This document shows, piece by piece, positions 16,352 to 24,942 of a stretch of DNA of 64,000 nt. The translations under genes and the position numbers were made by a program. How positions within the stretch are numbered: position 1 is the stretch's first letter; the number at the start of each line of letters is the position of its first letter. This stretch comes from Cephaloticoccus capnophilus (GTDB taxonomy: Bacteria; Verrucomicrobiota; Verrucomicrobiia; Opitutales; Opitutaceae): assembly GCF_001580045.1 (NCBI RefSeq), contig NZ_LSZP01000009.1:1-64000 (forward strand), given 5' to 3'. The notes under the pieces are model-generated. The model made no database searches. It was not told where the DNA came from and worked only from the letters and a program-made list of their open reading frames with translations.

Positions 16352-17122
16352 ATGTCCCAATCGTATCTCGAACACTATAATCTCTCAGGACAAAGTGCGC
16401 TGGTCACTGGTGCAGGGAGAGGAATTGGAGCGGCTTGTGCGCAAGCGCTCGCCGAAGCGGGGGCCCATGTACACTGTGTTGATCGCAATGCGGAGAGGGT
16501 GGCGTCACTCGTCGAGCAGCTGCATGCTGCAGGCTATCGGGCGAGTGCGCATGCGCTCGATGTGCGGGAGACCGATGCGCTCGACCGCTTGGCGGACACA
16601 GTCCCAGCACTTGATATTTTGGTGTGTAATGCCGGTATTGCGCACAATGCGCCTGCCCAAGACTTGAGTGATGAGGATTGGCAACAGGTCATTGATATTA
16701 ACTTAACCGGAGTATTTAAAACGTGTCGGGCATTTGGTCGTCGTATGATCGAGGCAGGACGCGGATCGATTATTAACCTCGGCTCCATGTCGGGACTAAT
16801 TGTCAATCGTCCTCAATTTCAATCTCACTACAACGCGTCGAAAGCGGCGGTGCACCAATTTACTAAGTCACTGGCGGTGGAGTGGGCCGCGTATGGAGTG
16901 CGCGTAAATGCGGTCGCGCCCGGTTATATTCGCACTGCGATAGTGGATATGGTCGCAAGCCAAGACCCCGCAATGCTCGGCCAGTGGGTGGATGGCACAC
17001 CGATTAAGCGCTTGGGTGAACCCGAGGAAATCGCTTCCGTGGTGCTCTTCTTGGCCTCTCGTGCCTCTAGCCTCCTCACTGGTTCTATCCTATCGGCAGA
17101 TGGTGGCTATACCGCTGTGTGA
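16352..17122 (+). CDS. Short-chain dehydrogenase/reductase, probable sugar/polyol oxidoreductase
   Basis: A 256-residue classical SDR. The cofactor motif TGAGRGIG is at 19-26, NAG at 93-95, the catalytic Ser is in GSMSG near 145, Tyr160 and Lys164 form YNASK, and VNAVAPGYIRT and DGGYT close the fold. Asp44 after the second strand (CVDRN) suggests NAD preference. First gene of an operon with a second SDR and a sugar-type ABC importer, so it likely oxidises the imported polyol or its product. The substrate cannot be read from sequence. Confidence 0.88.
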   Translation: MSQSYLEHYNLSGQSALVTGAGRGIGAACAQALAEAGAHVHCVDRNAERVASLVEQLHAAGYRASAHALDVRETDALDRLADTVPALDILVCNAGIAHNAPAQDLSDEDWQQVIDINLTGVFKTCRAFGRRMIEAGRGSIINLGSMSGLIVNRPQFQSHYNASKAAVHQFTKSLAVEWAAYGVRVNAVAPGYIRTAIVDMVASQDPAMLGQWVDGTPIKRLGEPEEIASVVLFLASRASSLLTGSILSADGGYTAV

Positions 17123-17183
17123 AAGCCCAACCCGAGCGCGCGACATCGGCCCGCATCGCCTCCCGCCTTTAACCTATAATACC

Positions 17184-17906
17184 GTGAAGCAGTCTCTCTC
17201 TGGAAAATTCGCCGCAATTACAGGAGCCACTTCGGGTATCGGGTTGGCAACTGCGCGGACTTTAATCAAAGCAGGGGCGACCGTAGTTTTTATTGGGCGC
17301 AACGAGCAGGTTCTCAATGAAGTCTGCGATGGGCGAAGCGCGCTTCCTCTAGTGGCCGACTTAAGTCAGCCCGAACACTGTGAGCAGCTAGCGGATCGGC
17401 TATTAACGTTAGTCCCGCATATCGATATATTTCATGCCAACGCAGGCGTTTATGTCGGCGGGGATTTGATTAATGCTAGCCTAGAGCAGATCGATCAGCT
17501 CCTTCAGGTAAACGTTAATGCAGTAATAAAAAACGTTCGCTCAATAATGCCTCACATGATGGAGCGAAAGACGGGCGATATTATCATAACGAGTTCTCTT
17601 GCCGCGCACTGTGCGGTCGCGTGGGAGCCAGTTTATTCGGCCTCGAAATGGGCAATCAATTCTTTTGTCCAAGTGATGCGGCGGCAGCTCTTGCCTTATG
17701 GGATACGCGTTGGCGCAGTCTCTCCCGGGCCAGTAGATACGCCTCTGGTTTCTGACGGGCCAGAGGGGACGCTAAAACAAGCCAAGGCTAATGGGAGTAT
17801 TATCGAGGCGGACTTGGTGGCCGACGCGATTCTCTATATGTTAACTCGCCCGCGTTGTATGACGATTCGCGACATGGTGATTATCCCCAGTCGCTTTGAT
17901 CTCTGA
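17184..17906 (+). CDS. Short-chain dehydrogenase, ribitol 2-dehydrogenase-like
   Basis: A 240-residue SDR: TGATSGIG at 13-20, NAG at 86-88, Ser of TSSLA near 137, Tyr151 and Lys155. DIFHANAGVYVGGD, GIRVGAVSPGPVDTPL and the C-terminal TRPRCMTIRDMVIIPSRFDL resemble remembered ribitol dehydrogenase sequences closely. It would oxidise ribitol or a related pentitol to the ketose with NAD. The GTG at 17184 is chosen because it gives the family's MKQSLSGK-type N-terminus; the frame is open further upstream but overlaps the previous gene. Same operon as the ABC importer. Confidence 0.82.
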   Translation: MKQSLSGKFAAITGATSGIGLATARTLIKAGATVVFIGRNEQVLNEVCDGRSALPLVADLSQPEHCEQLADRLLTLVPHIDIFHANAGVYVGGDLINASLEQIDQLLQVNVNAVIKNVRSIMPHMMERKTGDIIITSSLAAHCAVAWEPVYSASKWAINSFVQVMRRQLLPYGIRVGAVSPGPVDTPLVSDGPEGTLKQAKANGSIIEADLVADAILYMLTRPRCMTIRDMVIIPSRFDL

Positions 17907-17929
17907 TTTCTTACCCCCAAAAAAAACCT

Positions 17930-18937
17930 ATGAAAGCTAAAACCCCTATGAAAGCTATAACTAGGATAGTTGCCCTGATTGTTCTTTGTATCGCCCCATT
18001 GGCTGTGAAGGCAGCCTCTCCAGAAAGTTATCGGATCGCTGTCGTGCCTAAAGGCACTTCGCACGAGTTTTGGAAGTCAGTGCAAGCCGGACTCGTCAAG
18101 GCGCAGCGCGAGTTTGCCGAGCAAGGCGTCACGGTGGACATCCTGTGGAAAGGCCCGATCCGTGAAGATGACCGCGAGCAGCAAATCCAAGTCGTGGAAA
18201 ACTTCGTCGCGCGCCGTGTCGATGCACTCGTGCTCGCCCCGCTCGATAGCCGCGCGTTGGTGCGTCCCGTCGAGCTTGCTGCTCAAGCAAAGATCCCTGT
18301 TGTGCTAATCGACTCAGGGCTCGACTCGGACATCCCTATCAGCTCGGCCTCGACCGATAACTATAACGGCGGCGTGATCGCGGCCCGACACTTGGCCAAG
18401 CTGCTTGGCGGTAAGGGCAAGGTGATCATGCTGCGCGACGTGGCGGGCTCCATGAGCACGGGGCTGCGCGGAGATGGCTTTGCCGATACCATCGCAAAGG
18501 AGTTTCCCGAGATCGTCCTCCTTTCGGGTGATCAATACGGCGGGCCAACCCGCGATACGGCTTACCGGATGGCGCAAAACTTGCTCAATCGCTACGGACG
18601 CGAGGTAGACGGCGTGTTCTCGGTAAACGAGCCTACTGTGGTCGGCATGTTGCTCGCGCTGCGCGACTCGGGGCTAGCGGGTGGGCGCGTGCAGTTTGTG
18701 GGCTTCGATGCCGCGACGCCCCTCATCGAAGCCTTACACGCCGGCGACATCCAAGGGCTCGTTGTCCAAGACCCGCTCAAAATGGGCTACCTCGGCGTGA
18801 AGAGTGCGGTGGCCGTGCTGCGTGGCGAGGCCGTGCCCCAGGTCATTGACACCGGTTGCACGATAGTCACCCCGGAGAATATCAACGAGCCGCAGGTCGA
18901 TGCGCTGGTTCACCCGCCGCTCTCGGAGTATTTATAG
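17930..18937 (+). CDS. Sugar/polyol ABC transporter periplasmic-binding protein 1 (RbsB-like)
   Basis: A 335-residue periplasmic-binding-protein type 1 domain after a signal peptide (RIVALIVLCIAPLAVKAA). It has YRIAVVPKGTSHEFWKSVQA, a DNYNGGVIAA hinge region and QDPLKMGYLGVK near the end. A second ATG at 17948 is possible; the first 30 bases contain ATGAAAGCT twice. It is the close paralogue of the next gene, with long identical blocks (for example KGPIREDDREQQIQV), so the pair arose by tandem duplication. It delivers substrate to the ATPase and permease downstream. Confidence 0.9.
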   Translation: MKAKTPMKAITRIVALIVLCIAPLAVKAASPESYRIAVVPKGTSHEFWKSVQAGLVKAQREFAEQGVTVDILWKGPIREDDREQQIQVVENFVARRVDALVLAPLDSRALVRPVELAAQAKIPVVLIDSGLDSDIPISSASTDNYNGGVIAARHLAKLLGGKGKVIMLRDVAGSMSTGLRGDGFADTIAKEFPEIVLLSGDQYGGPTRDTAYRMAQNLLNRYGREVDGVFSVNEPTVVGMLLALRDSGLAGGRVQFVGFDAATPLIEALHAGDIQGLVVQDPLKMGYLGVKSAVAVLRGEAVPQVIDTGCTIVTPENINEPQVDALVHPPLSEYL

Positions 18938-19070
18938 GCGATATTACTAGAAGTGCCGCGCTTCGGGAACGAGTCGCCGTTAATCTGTTCTATCACCGAT
19001 AGTCATAACAATCATACGCCGCCCTGTCCTTGCTTTCAGCGGCGGCTTCCAACCCTCAAGCAAACCAGTG

Positions 19071-20060
19071 ATGAAAAAACTACCCCTCGCCGCGGCAACA
19101 CTCCTCGCGCTTTGCGCTATGTTGCCAATTACGACCCAAGCCGCTCCCGAGCGTTACCGAATCGCTGGAGTGCCCAAAGGCACCACCGATGAGTATTGGA
19201 AAAGTGCCAACGCGGGCATGGTGAAGGCGCAGCGCGAGTTTGCCGAGCAGGGCGTCACGGTGGACATCATGTGGAAAGGCCCGATTCGCGAAGACGATCG
19301 CGAGCAGCAAATCCAGGTGATGGAAAACTTCGTCGCGCGCCGCGTCAGCGCGATCGTGCTGGCCCCGCTCGACGGCACCGCGCTCGTGCCCTCGGTCGAG
19401 CTGGCGACTCGTGCAAAAATCCCCGTCGTGCTGATCGACTCCACGCTCGATAAGGACGTGTATGTGAGCGAGGCCTCGACCGATAATTACCAAGGTGGCG
19501 TCATTGCGGCGCGCCGCCTCGCCGAGCTACTCGATGGCAAAGGCAAGGTCATCGTCGTGCGCGTGGTCCCTGGCTCGACGAGTGTCGAGGGCCGCGTAAA
19601 TGGCTTTCTCGATACGATTAAGGAGTTTCCGGAGATCGAGGTGATTTCCAGCGACCAGTATGCGGGGCCCTCGCGAGACACGGCCTACCGCACTGCACAA
19701 AACCTCATCAACCGTTACGGTCACCAAATCGACGGCATCTTTACGCCCAACAACAGCAGCACTTCGGGGACGCTGCTCGCGCTCGCCGATGTAGGCCGCG
19801 GCGGCGGAAAGGTGAAGCACGTAGGCTTCGACACCGATAAGCAATCGGTCGCGGCGCTGCGCGCGGGCGATTTACAGGGCCTGATCGTTCAAGACCCGCT
19901 CAACATGGGCTACGTCGCGGTTAAAACGGCCATCGCTAAACTGCGTGGAGAGGAAATCCCCAAGCTCATCGACACCGGTTGCACGCTCATCACTGCGGAA
20001 AACATGGACGACCCGGAGATCAACGACCTGCTGCACCCTCCGCTCGATAAGTATCTCTGA
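19071..20060 (+). CDS. Sugar/polyol ABC transporter periplasmic-binding protein 2 (RbsB-like)
   Basis: A 329-residue paralogue of the preceding protein, with signal peptide LLALCAMLPITTQA and start YRIAGVPKGTTDEYWKSANA. The two differ in predicted ligand-contact regions: SMSTGLRGDGF in the first against STSVEGRVNGF here, and VNEPTVVG against PNNSSTSG. They may therefore bind different polyols or bind with different affinity, which is inference. The ATG at 19071 follows an in-frame GTG at 19068. A 133-base gap separates it from copy 1. Confidence 0.9.
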   Translation: MKKLPLAAATLLALCAMLPITTQAAPERYRIAGVPKGTTDEYWKSANAGMVKAQREFAEQGVTVDIMWKGPIREDDREQQIQVMENFVARRVSAIVLAPLDGTALVPSVELATRAKIPVVLIDSTLDKDVYVSEASTDNYQGGVIAARRLAELLDGKGKVIVVRVVPGSTSVEGRVNGFLDTIKEFPEIEVISSDQYAGPSRDTAYRTAQNLINRYGHQIDGIFTPNNSSTSGTLLALADVGRGGGKVKHVGFDTDKQSVAALRAGDLQGLIVQDPLNMGYVAVKTAIAKLRGEEIPKLIDTGCTLITAENMDDPEINDLLHPPLDKYL

Positions 20061-20081
20061 AATCCCCCTCAATGGCGGGCC

Positions 20082-20135
20082 GCCAGCAAAGGGTCGTGCC
20101 CCTGCACCGGCCCGCTAATGCAACAGCCTGCGACT
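20082..20135 (+). repeat. Fragment of the GGCGGGCC repeat module before the ATPase gene
   Basis: It contains GGCGGGCCGCCAgCA, then GCACCGGCCCGCT and AACAGCCTGCGaCTGC, a diverged match to 49407-49498. An in-frame ATG at 20118 lies in this repeat, which argues for the later start at 20142. Confidence 0.45.
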
Positions 20136-20141
20136 GCTCCT

Positions 20142-21590
20142 ATGTCCCTACGACTCAAACTCACGGGCATCAAAAAAGCCTTTGGTGCGACGCGTGCGCT
20201 CGATGGCGTCTCGCTCGAAATCGGCGAAGCCGAAGTCCACGCGTTGATTGGCGAAAACGGCGCAGGAAAAAGCACACTAATGAAAGTGCTCAGCGGCGTC
20301 ATCCAGCCGGATGCGGGGACGATGCAGCTCGAAGGCCACGCGTACGCGCCTGCGGATACACTCGACGCGCGCCGTCACGGGGTGGCGATGATTTATCAAG
20401 AGCTGAGCCTCGCGCCGCATCTCAATGTTTGGGAAAATATAGGCCTCGGGGCGCTCCCCAATCGCGGTGGCTGGATTGACCGCCCCGCCGCCCGCCAGCG
20501 CGCGCGCGAGGCACTGGCCCGACTCGCACACGAACACCTCGACCTCGAACGCGCGGTCGCCGACTTCTCGATCGCCGAACAGCAAATTATCGAAATCGCC
20601 CGTGCGCTGCTTTCCAACCCGCGCGTCCTCATCATGGACGAGCCGACAAGCAGTCTCACGCAGGCGGATACACGAAAGCTCTTTGAGGTCATCGCACAGC
20701 TCCGTGCCAGTGGCGTGAGCATCATCTACATCAGCCACTTTTTGGAAGAAGTCCGCGAAGTCGCCCAGCGCTACACCGTCCTCAAAGATGGGCGGACAGT
20801 TGGGAGCGGAGTGATGGCCGACACTCCGCAGAGCGAGATTTTACGGATGATGGTCGACCGCGATGTCTCCGAGCTTTACCCGCAGCGCAGCGCAAAACTC
20901 GGCCCGCCGCGCTTCACCCTCGAAGGCGCAGGCGGCCCGCTCACCGTCCACGAAGGCGAGATCCTCGGCATTGCGGGCCTCATCGGCGCAGGGCGCACGG
21001 AGCTGCTCCGCGCAAACTTCGGGCTCGACCCGAGCGCGCACGTCAAAGGTCGCCCAAACCCGCGTAAACGCTGGCGCGAGCGAGTCGGCTTCTTGAGTGA
21101 AAACCGCAAAGAGGAAGGGCTGATGCTTGTCCTCTCGCTTGCGGAAAACATCGGACTGACGAAATACCCCGAACTCGCCCGGGCGGGCGGCTACCTCGCG
21201 CCGCGCCGCTTGCTCGGGATGGCCACGCCCTGGCTCGGCACACTTGGGATAAAGGCGCGCGCCTCGGAGCAAGCGGTGGGCGACCTCTCCGGCGGGAATC
21301 AGCAAAAAGTCGCGCTTGCTCGGCTCATGGAGCATCCCGCCGAAGTGCTCCTGCTCGACGAGCCTACGCGCGGGATAGATGTCGGCAGCAAGGCGCAACT
21401 GTACCAAGTCATCGCCCGCCTCGCCGAGCAGGGTAAGGCGATCGTCGTCGTCAGTTCTTACCTGCCGGAACTCTTTGGACTCTGTGACCGAATCGCCGTC
21501 ATGCGCGGTGGCGCGGTCGTCGCCTGCAAGCCAACTCCCGAATGGACGGAGCCCGAGCTGATGAGTGCCGCCGTGGGTGTTTCTGCATAA
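20142..21590 (+). CDS. Sugar ABC transporter ATP-binding protein with two ATPase domains (RbsA-like)
   Basis: A 482-residue tandem ATPase powering the polyol importer. Domain 1 has Walker A GENGAGKST, a degenerate signature (ADFSIAEQQIIEIARAL, usual for RbsA) and Walker B VLIMDEPTSSL. Domain 2 has the family's altered Walker A (GLIGAGRTEL), signature LSGGNQQKV and Walker B VLLLDEPTRGID. The stretch after the second Walker A is shorter than usual, giving a protein somewhat below typical RbsA length. The start at 20142 is preferred because the upstream ATG is in repeat sequence. Confidence 0.92.
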   Translation: MSLRLKLTGIKKAFGATRALDGVSLEIGEAEVHALIGENGAGKSTLMKVLSGVIQPDAGTMQLEGHAYAPADTLDARRHGVAMIYQELSLAPHLNVWENIGLGALPNRGGWIDRPAARQRAREALARLAHEHLDLERAVADFSIAEQQIIEIARALLSNPRVLIMDEPTSSLTQADTRKLFEVIAQLRASGVSIIYISHFLEEVREVAQRYTVLKDGRTVGSGVMADTPQSEILRMMVDRDVSELYPQRSAKLGPPRFTLEGAGGPLTVHEGEILGIAGLIGAGRTELLRANFGLDPSAHVKGRPNPRKRWRERVGFLSENRKEEGLMLVLSLAENIGLTKYPELARAGGYLAPRRLLGMATPWLGTLGIKARASEQAVGDLSGGNQQKVALARLMEHPAEVLLLDEPTRGIDVGSKAQLYQVIARLAEQGKAIVVVSSYLPELFGLCDRIAVMRGGAVVACKPTPEWTEPELMSAAVGVSA

Positions 21591-21663
21591 AAACGCGACT
21601 CATGGCGCACGCTGCATCCCATTTTCCACGATACACCTATTTCCCTAAAACCCTGCTTTAGCC

Positions 21664-22611
21664 GTGAACAAAATTTTAAGCAAATTTGGCCCCTTTCTTG
21701 GACTGCTCCTCGTCATCGCCCTGTTCTCCATCCCGGGCGAAGTGCGCGAGTACTTCCTTTCCGTTTCCAACTTTAAAATCATCCTCACCCAGACCGTCAT
21801 TGTGGCACTCGCCGCGCTCGGGATGACGATGATTATCGTCAGCGGCGGTATCGACCTCAGCGCGGGCTCAGTGATTGCGTTTACGAGCGTCATCGGCGCC
21901 TTGGGGCTAAAACACGGTTGGTCGGCTTGGGCGGTCGTGCCCACCGTCGTTGCCAGTGGTGCCTTCCTCGGGCTGCTCAATGGATCGGCAATCGCGGGGC
22001 TGCGCATGACACCCTTCATCATCACGCTCGGCATGATGGGAATCGCGCGCGGTGCGGGTAAATGGATGGCGAGTAACGAGACGGTAAACTACACCAATCC
22101 GGCAATTAACGGCTGGATGACTACGGCGGATCCCTACGACCTGAGCATGCCGCCGGGAGCGTGGGTGGCGGTCGCACTGGCGATCGCGACGGCGATTTTT
22201 ATGCGCCGCACCGTCTTTGGCCGGCAGATTTTTGCCATTGGTTCAAACGAAGCCACGGCACGGCTTTGCGGTGTGAACACTGTCGTGACCAAGGCGCTGA
22301 TTTACACGATTGCGGGTGGCTTCTTCGGGCTGGCTGGGCTGATGCAATTGGCGCGGCTGCGTCAAGGCGACCCCACCGTGGCAATCGGTGTCGAGCTCGA
22401 CATCATCGCGGCAGTCATCATCGGCGGTGCGAGTTTGAGCGGCGGCGCGGGCAGCATCCTTGGGACGATGATTGGCGCGCTGATTATGTCAGTGCTGCGC
22501 AACGGCTCACAGCAGATGGGCTGGCCGACCTATTTTCAGGAAATCATGATCGGTGTGGTGATTATCGTGGCGGTGTTCCTCGACCGGCTCCGCGCCCACA
22601 AGAGCGCGTAA
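21664..22611 (+). CDS. Sugar ABC transporter permease (RbsC-like)
   Basis: A 315-residue inner-membrane protein with eight to ten helices and family motifs TMIIVSGGIDLSAGSVIA, MRRTVFGRQIFAIGSNEATA and AAVIIGGASLSGGAGSILGT. It starts with GTG at 21664. It completes the operon (two dehydrogenases, two binding proteins, ATPase, permease). No kinase or regulator is present in this cluster. Confidence 0.93.
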   Translation: MNKILSKFGPFLGLLLVIALFSIPGEVREYFLSVSNFKIILTQTVIVALAALGMTMIIVSGGIDLSAGSVIAFTSVIGALGLKHGWSAWAVVPTVVASGAFLGLLNGSAIAGLRMTPFIITLGMMGIARGAGKWMASNETVNYTNPAINGWMTTADPYDLSMPPGAWVAVALAIATAIFMRRTVFGRQIFAIGSNEATARLCGVNTVVTKALIYTIAGGFFGLAGLMQLARLRQGDPTVAIGVELDIIAAVIIGGASLSGGAGSILGTMIGALIMSVLRNGSQQMGWPTYFQEIMIGVVIIVAVFLDRLRAHKSA

Positions 22612-22723
22612 GGGTTTTGCCTTACGCCTTACGCGCCCTGTGGTTTTCGCCACTCGCCCGACCGGAATCTCTGCCTATTGAGGGGCTGTGTTTCCGCAGA
22701 TGCGGCGTGCGCCGCCGGTGCGC

Positions 22724-24070
22724 TTACAGCGTGCGCGCTAGGACTTTTGCGTTGCGGCCGCTTTCTTCGTGTTGGCGGAGGCGGGCCTCGGGCAGGATAG
22801 ACTTGTCCACTTCGCTAAAGCCGAGGTTGTTGGTGAAAAAGCCGTAGCTCTGGGTCGAGAGCGCGAGGATTTTCGAGGCCCCTTGTTTCTTTGCCATGAG
22901 GCAGGCGTACTCGACCAGTTTGCGGCCAATGCCGCGATTTTGGTAAAATGGCAGGACGTAGAGTGCGCCGAGTTCGGCGAGTTTGGGCGCGCCGGCTGTG
23001 TCGGGCGGGTAGAGGATGAGGGTCACGCAGGCGATGATGTTCTCGTCGATTTCGAAGACGTAGAATTGGTCGATCGTCTTATCAATCGCCTGCTGGGTGC
23101 GCTGGACGAGCTCTTCGCGCTTCACCGCGCTGCGCGTGAGGCTGTAGATGAAGCGGACGTCGCGGCGGTTGGCTTTGCGGATTTGTTGGTAGTCGTTGCC
23201 GTAGATGAGGGTGCCTACGCCTTCGCCGGAGAAGATTTCGTTTAACAGGCCATCGAGGAGTCGCCCGTCGACGATGTGCACGCGCGGGGTGCCGTTATCG
23301 ATGGCGTAGACCGCGTGGCGGGCCTTTGAGCGGCACTGCTCGGCGAGTTGATCGGGCGCGCGGTCGAGCTGGGCACGCAGGGCTTCGATGGCGATTTGAG
23401 GTTGCACGGTGCCGCCGATTTCGAGGCCGGGGTGTGGGGTGAGGTAGATGATCTTTGTCGCGTGGAGGGCTTTGGCGAGCTCGGCGGCGAGTAGGTCGGA
23501 GTTGACGCGCAGCGAGCGACCATCGGGGCCGAAGGCGAGCGGCGAGACCACGGGGATGACTTGGCTGTTTATCAGCGAGTGCAGGAAGTCCTTGTCCACG
23601 CGATCGACCTTGGCGGTGAACTGCTGGTCGATGCCGCGAATGATGCCGACAGGGAGCGCGCGCACGGCGTTGGTGCTCGCGCCTTTGAGATTGTTTTGCG
23701 CCAAGCCTTCGAGGATGAGGTGCGAGACGCGTGCGCTGGCGCGGATGGCGAGGTCGAGAGTCGGGGCGTCGGTGATGCCGGTGCCTTCGACGTCGGAGAG
23801 GGGGACGCTGCGCAGTTGGGCGAGTTCGCGCAGCTGCTGGCCGATGCCGTGGGCGATCACGACTTTGATGCCGAGGCTGCGCAGCACGGCGACATCGACG
23901 AGGAGGTTGCCGAAGTTATCGTCGGCGACGATGGAGCCGTCGAAGGCGATGACGAAGATCTGGCCTTGGAAGCGCGGGACGTATTGGAGAATGCCGCGCA
24001 GGTCGGTGGGCTTAATCGTGGCGGCCAGTGCGGCAGCCTTGGCGGTCGCGAGTGCGGGCGTGGCGGACAT
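22724..24070 (-). CDS. argA: N-acetylglutamate synthase (amino-acid N-acetyltransferase)
   Basis: Catalyses acetyl-CoA plus L-glutamate to N-acetylglutamate, the first step of arginine synthesis. The 448-residue length matches the ArgA family. It has an N-terminal amino-acid-kinase-like domain (FQGQIFVIAFDGSIVADD through about residue 290) and a C-terminal GNAT domain with acetyl-CoA loop YQNRGIGRKLVEY and STQSYGFFTNNLGF. The ATG at 24070 is chosen; an in-frame start further out at 24154 adds low-complexity residues. Single gene; no other arg gene in the window. Confidence 0.9.
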   Translation of the reverse strand: MSATPALATAKAAALAATIKPTDLRGILQYVPRFQGQIFVIAFDGSIVADDNFGNLLVDVAVLRSLGIKVVIAHGIGQQLRELAQLRSVPLSDVEGTGITDAPTLDLAIRASARVSHLILEGLAQNNLKGASTNAVRALPVGIIRGIDQQFTAKVDRVDKDFLHSLINSQVIPVVSPLAFGPDGRSLRVNSDLLAAELAKALHATKIIYLTPHPGLEIGGTVQPQIAIEALRAQLDRAPDQLAEQCRSKARHAVYAIDNGTPRVHIVDGRLLDGLLNEIFSGEGVGTLIYGNDYQQIRKANRRDVRFIYSLTRSAVKREELVQRTQQAIDKTIDQFYVFEIDENIIACVTLILYPPDTAGAPKLAELGALYVLPFYQNRGIGRKLVEYACLMAKKQGASKILALSTQSYGFFTNNLGFSEVDKSILPEARLRQHEESGRNAKVLARTL

Positions 24071-24156
24071 GGCGAAGGGCGTCTGTGGGTTGGGGGAGGA
24101 GGCTGCGGAGCTGCGTGAAGGGAAACGGGAGTGGGCGGCTTCGGCAAAATGCAAAG

Positions 24157-24855
24157 TTAGCGCGGCTCAGCTTCGTAGACCTTCAGGCCCCAGAGCATCG
24201 ACTCCTCTGCACCGATGAGTAGCCCCGTGTAGCGGCCGGGCTTGAGCGGCACCTTGGGGGCGATCAGCCACTTCCGGTATTCGACGTGTTCGGCGTCGAA
24301 GTCGTCTTCAGGGGCATCGGGTCCGGCGAGTTCGACGACCAGGAAGATCTGGTTTCCGTGCACGTAGAGTTGCGCGGCCACTGGTTCGGCGCTCGCGTAA
24401 AAGCGGGCTTTAAGGACGAAATCGCCGCCTTCGTGGAGGTCGGCGGGGCCGAGCGAAGTGCTCGTCTCTCTGATTAAGTGCGGCGGCTCAATCAGTGCGG
24501 CGGCCAAATTTTCGGGGAGTCCGCCTTCTGCGGTTCGCGTGATTAGCGCGTAGAGCGTGCGTTTGTTGGCGGGGTTTTCCGCGTAGTCGGGGAAGTCGGG
24601 CTCCTTGTTGAGCGGGCGCGAATCTGTTGCATCGCGGATTTCGAGCGGGATGCGTTGAAAACCGGCTTCGAGGAGTTGGTGGATTTGGGCGCGTGCTTTC
24701 AAGTCGTTGTAGGGTTCAAAGGCGTGGCCGGGTTTGCGGTATTGGAGCGTCACAAAGGTGTAGGCGGCGAGGCAGGGCAGGAGTGCGAGGACGATCCACT
24801 TCATGGGCCAAGGCTCGGGAGCGGCAGGCGGCGTGTTGTTGGGGGGCGTCTTCAT
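24157..24855 (-). CDS. Membrane-anchored hypothetical protein
   Basis: A 232-residue protein with a Pro-rich cytoplasmic start, one membrane helix (WIVLALLPCLAAYTFVTL) and an extracytoplasmic domain of mixed alpha/beta character (VLKARFYASAEPVAAQLYVH, KWLIAPKVPLKPGRYTGLLI). Family not recognised. It lies upstream of argA on the same strand with an 86-base gap and diverges from proS. Confidence 0.6.
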   Translation of the reverse strand: MKTPPNNTPPAAPEPWPMKWIVLALLPCLAAYTFVTLQYRKPGHAFEPYNDLKARAQIHQLLEAGFQRIPLEIRDATDSRPLNKEPDFPDYAENPANKRTLYALITRTAEGGLPENLAAALIEPPHLIRETSTSLGPADLHEGGDFVLKARFYASAEPVAAQLYVHGNQIFLVVELAGPDAPEDDFDAEHVEYRKWLIAPKVPLKPGRYTGLLIGAEESMLWGLKVYEAEPR

Positions 24856-24942
24856 AAAAGCGGCGAGTAACGGGATGCGGTCTTCCGCCGGCAAATACAT
24901 TTGCTTGCGCTAGGGCGGGCCGCTTGCCTGCGCGGCTTCCCC

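Noticed and set aside
22724-24222. Long ORFs on the plus strand opposite argA
   Set aside because: Antisense shadows of a well-supported gene in high-GC DNA.
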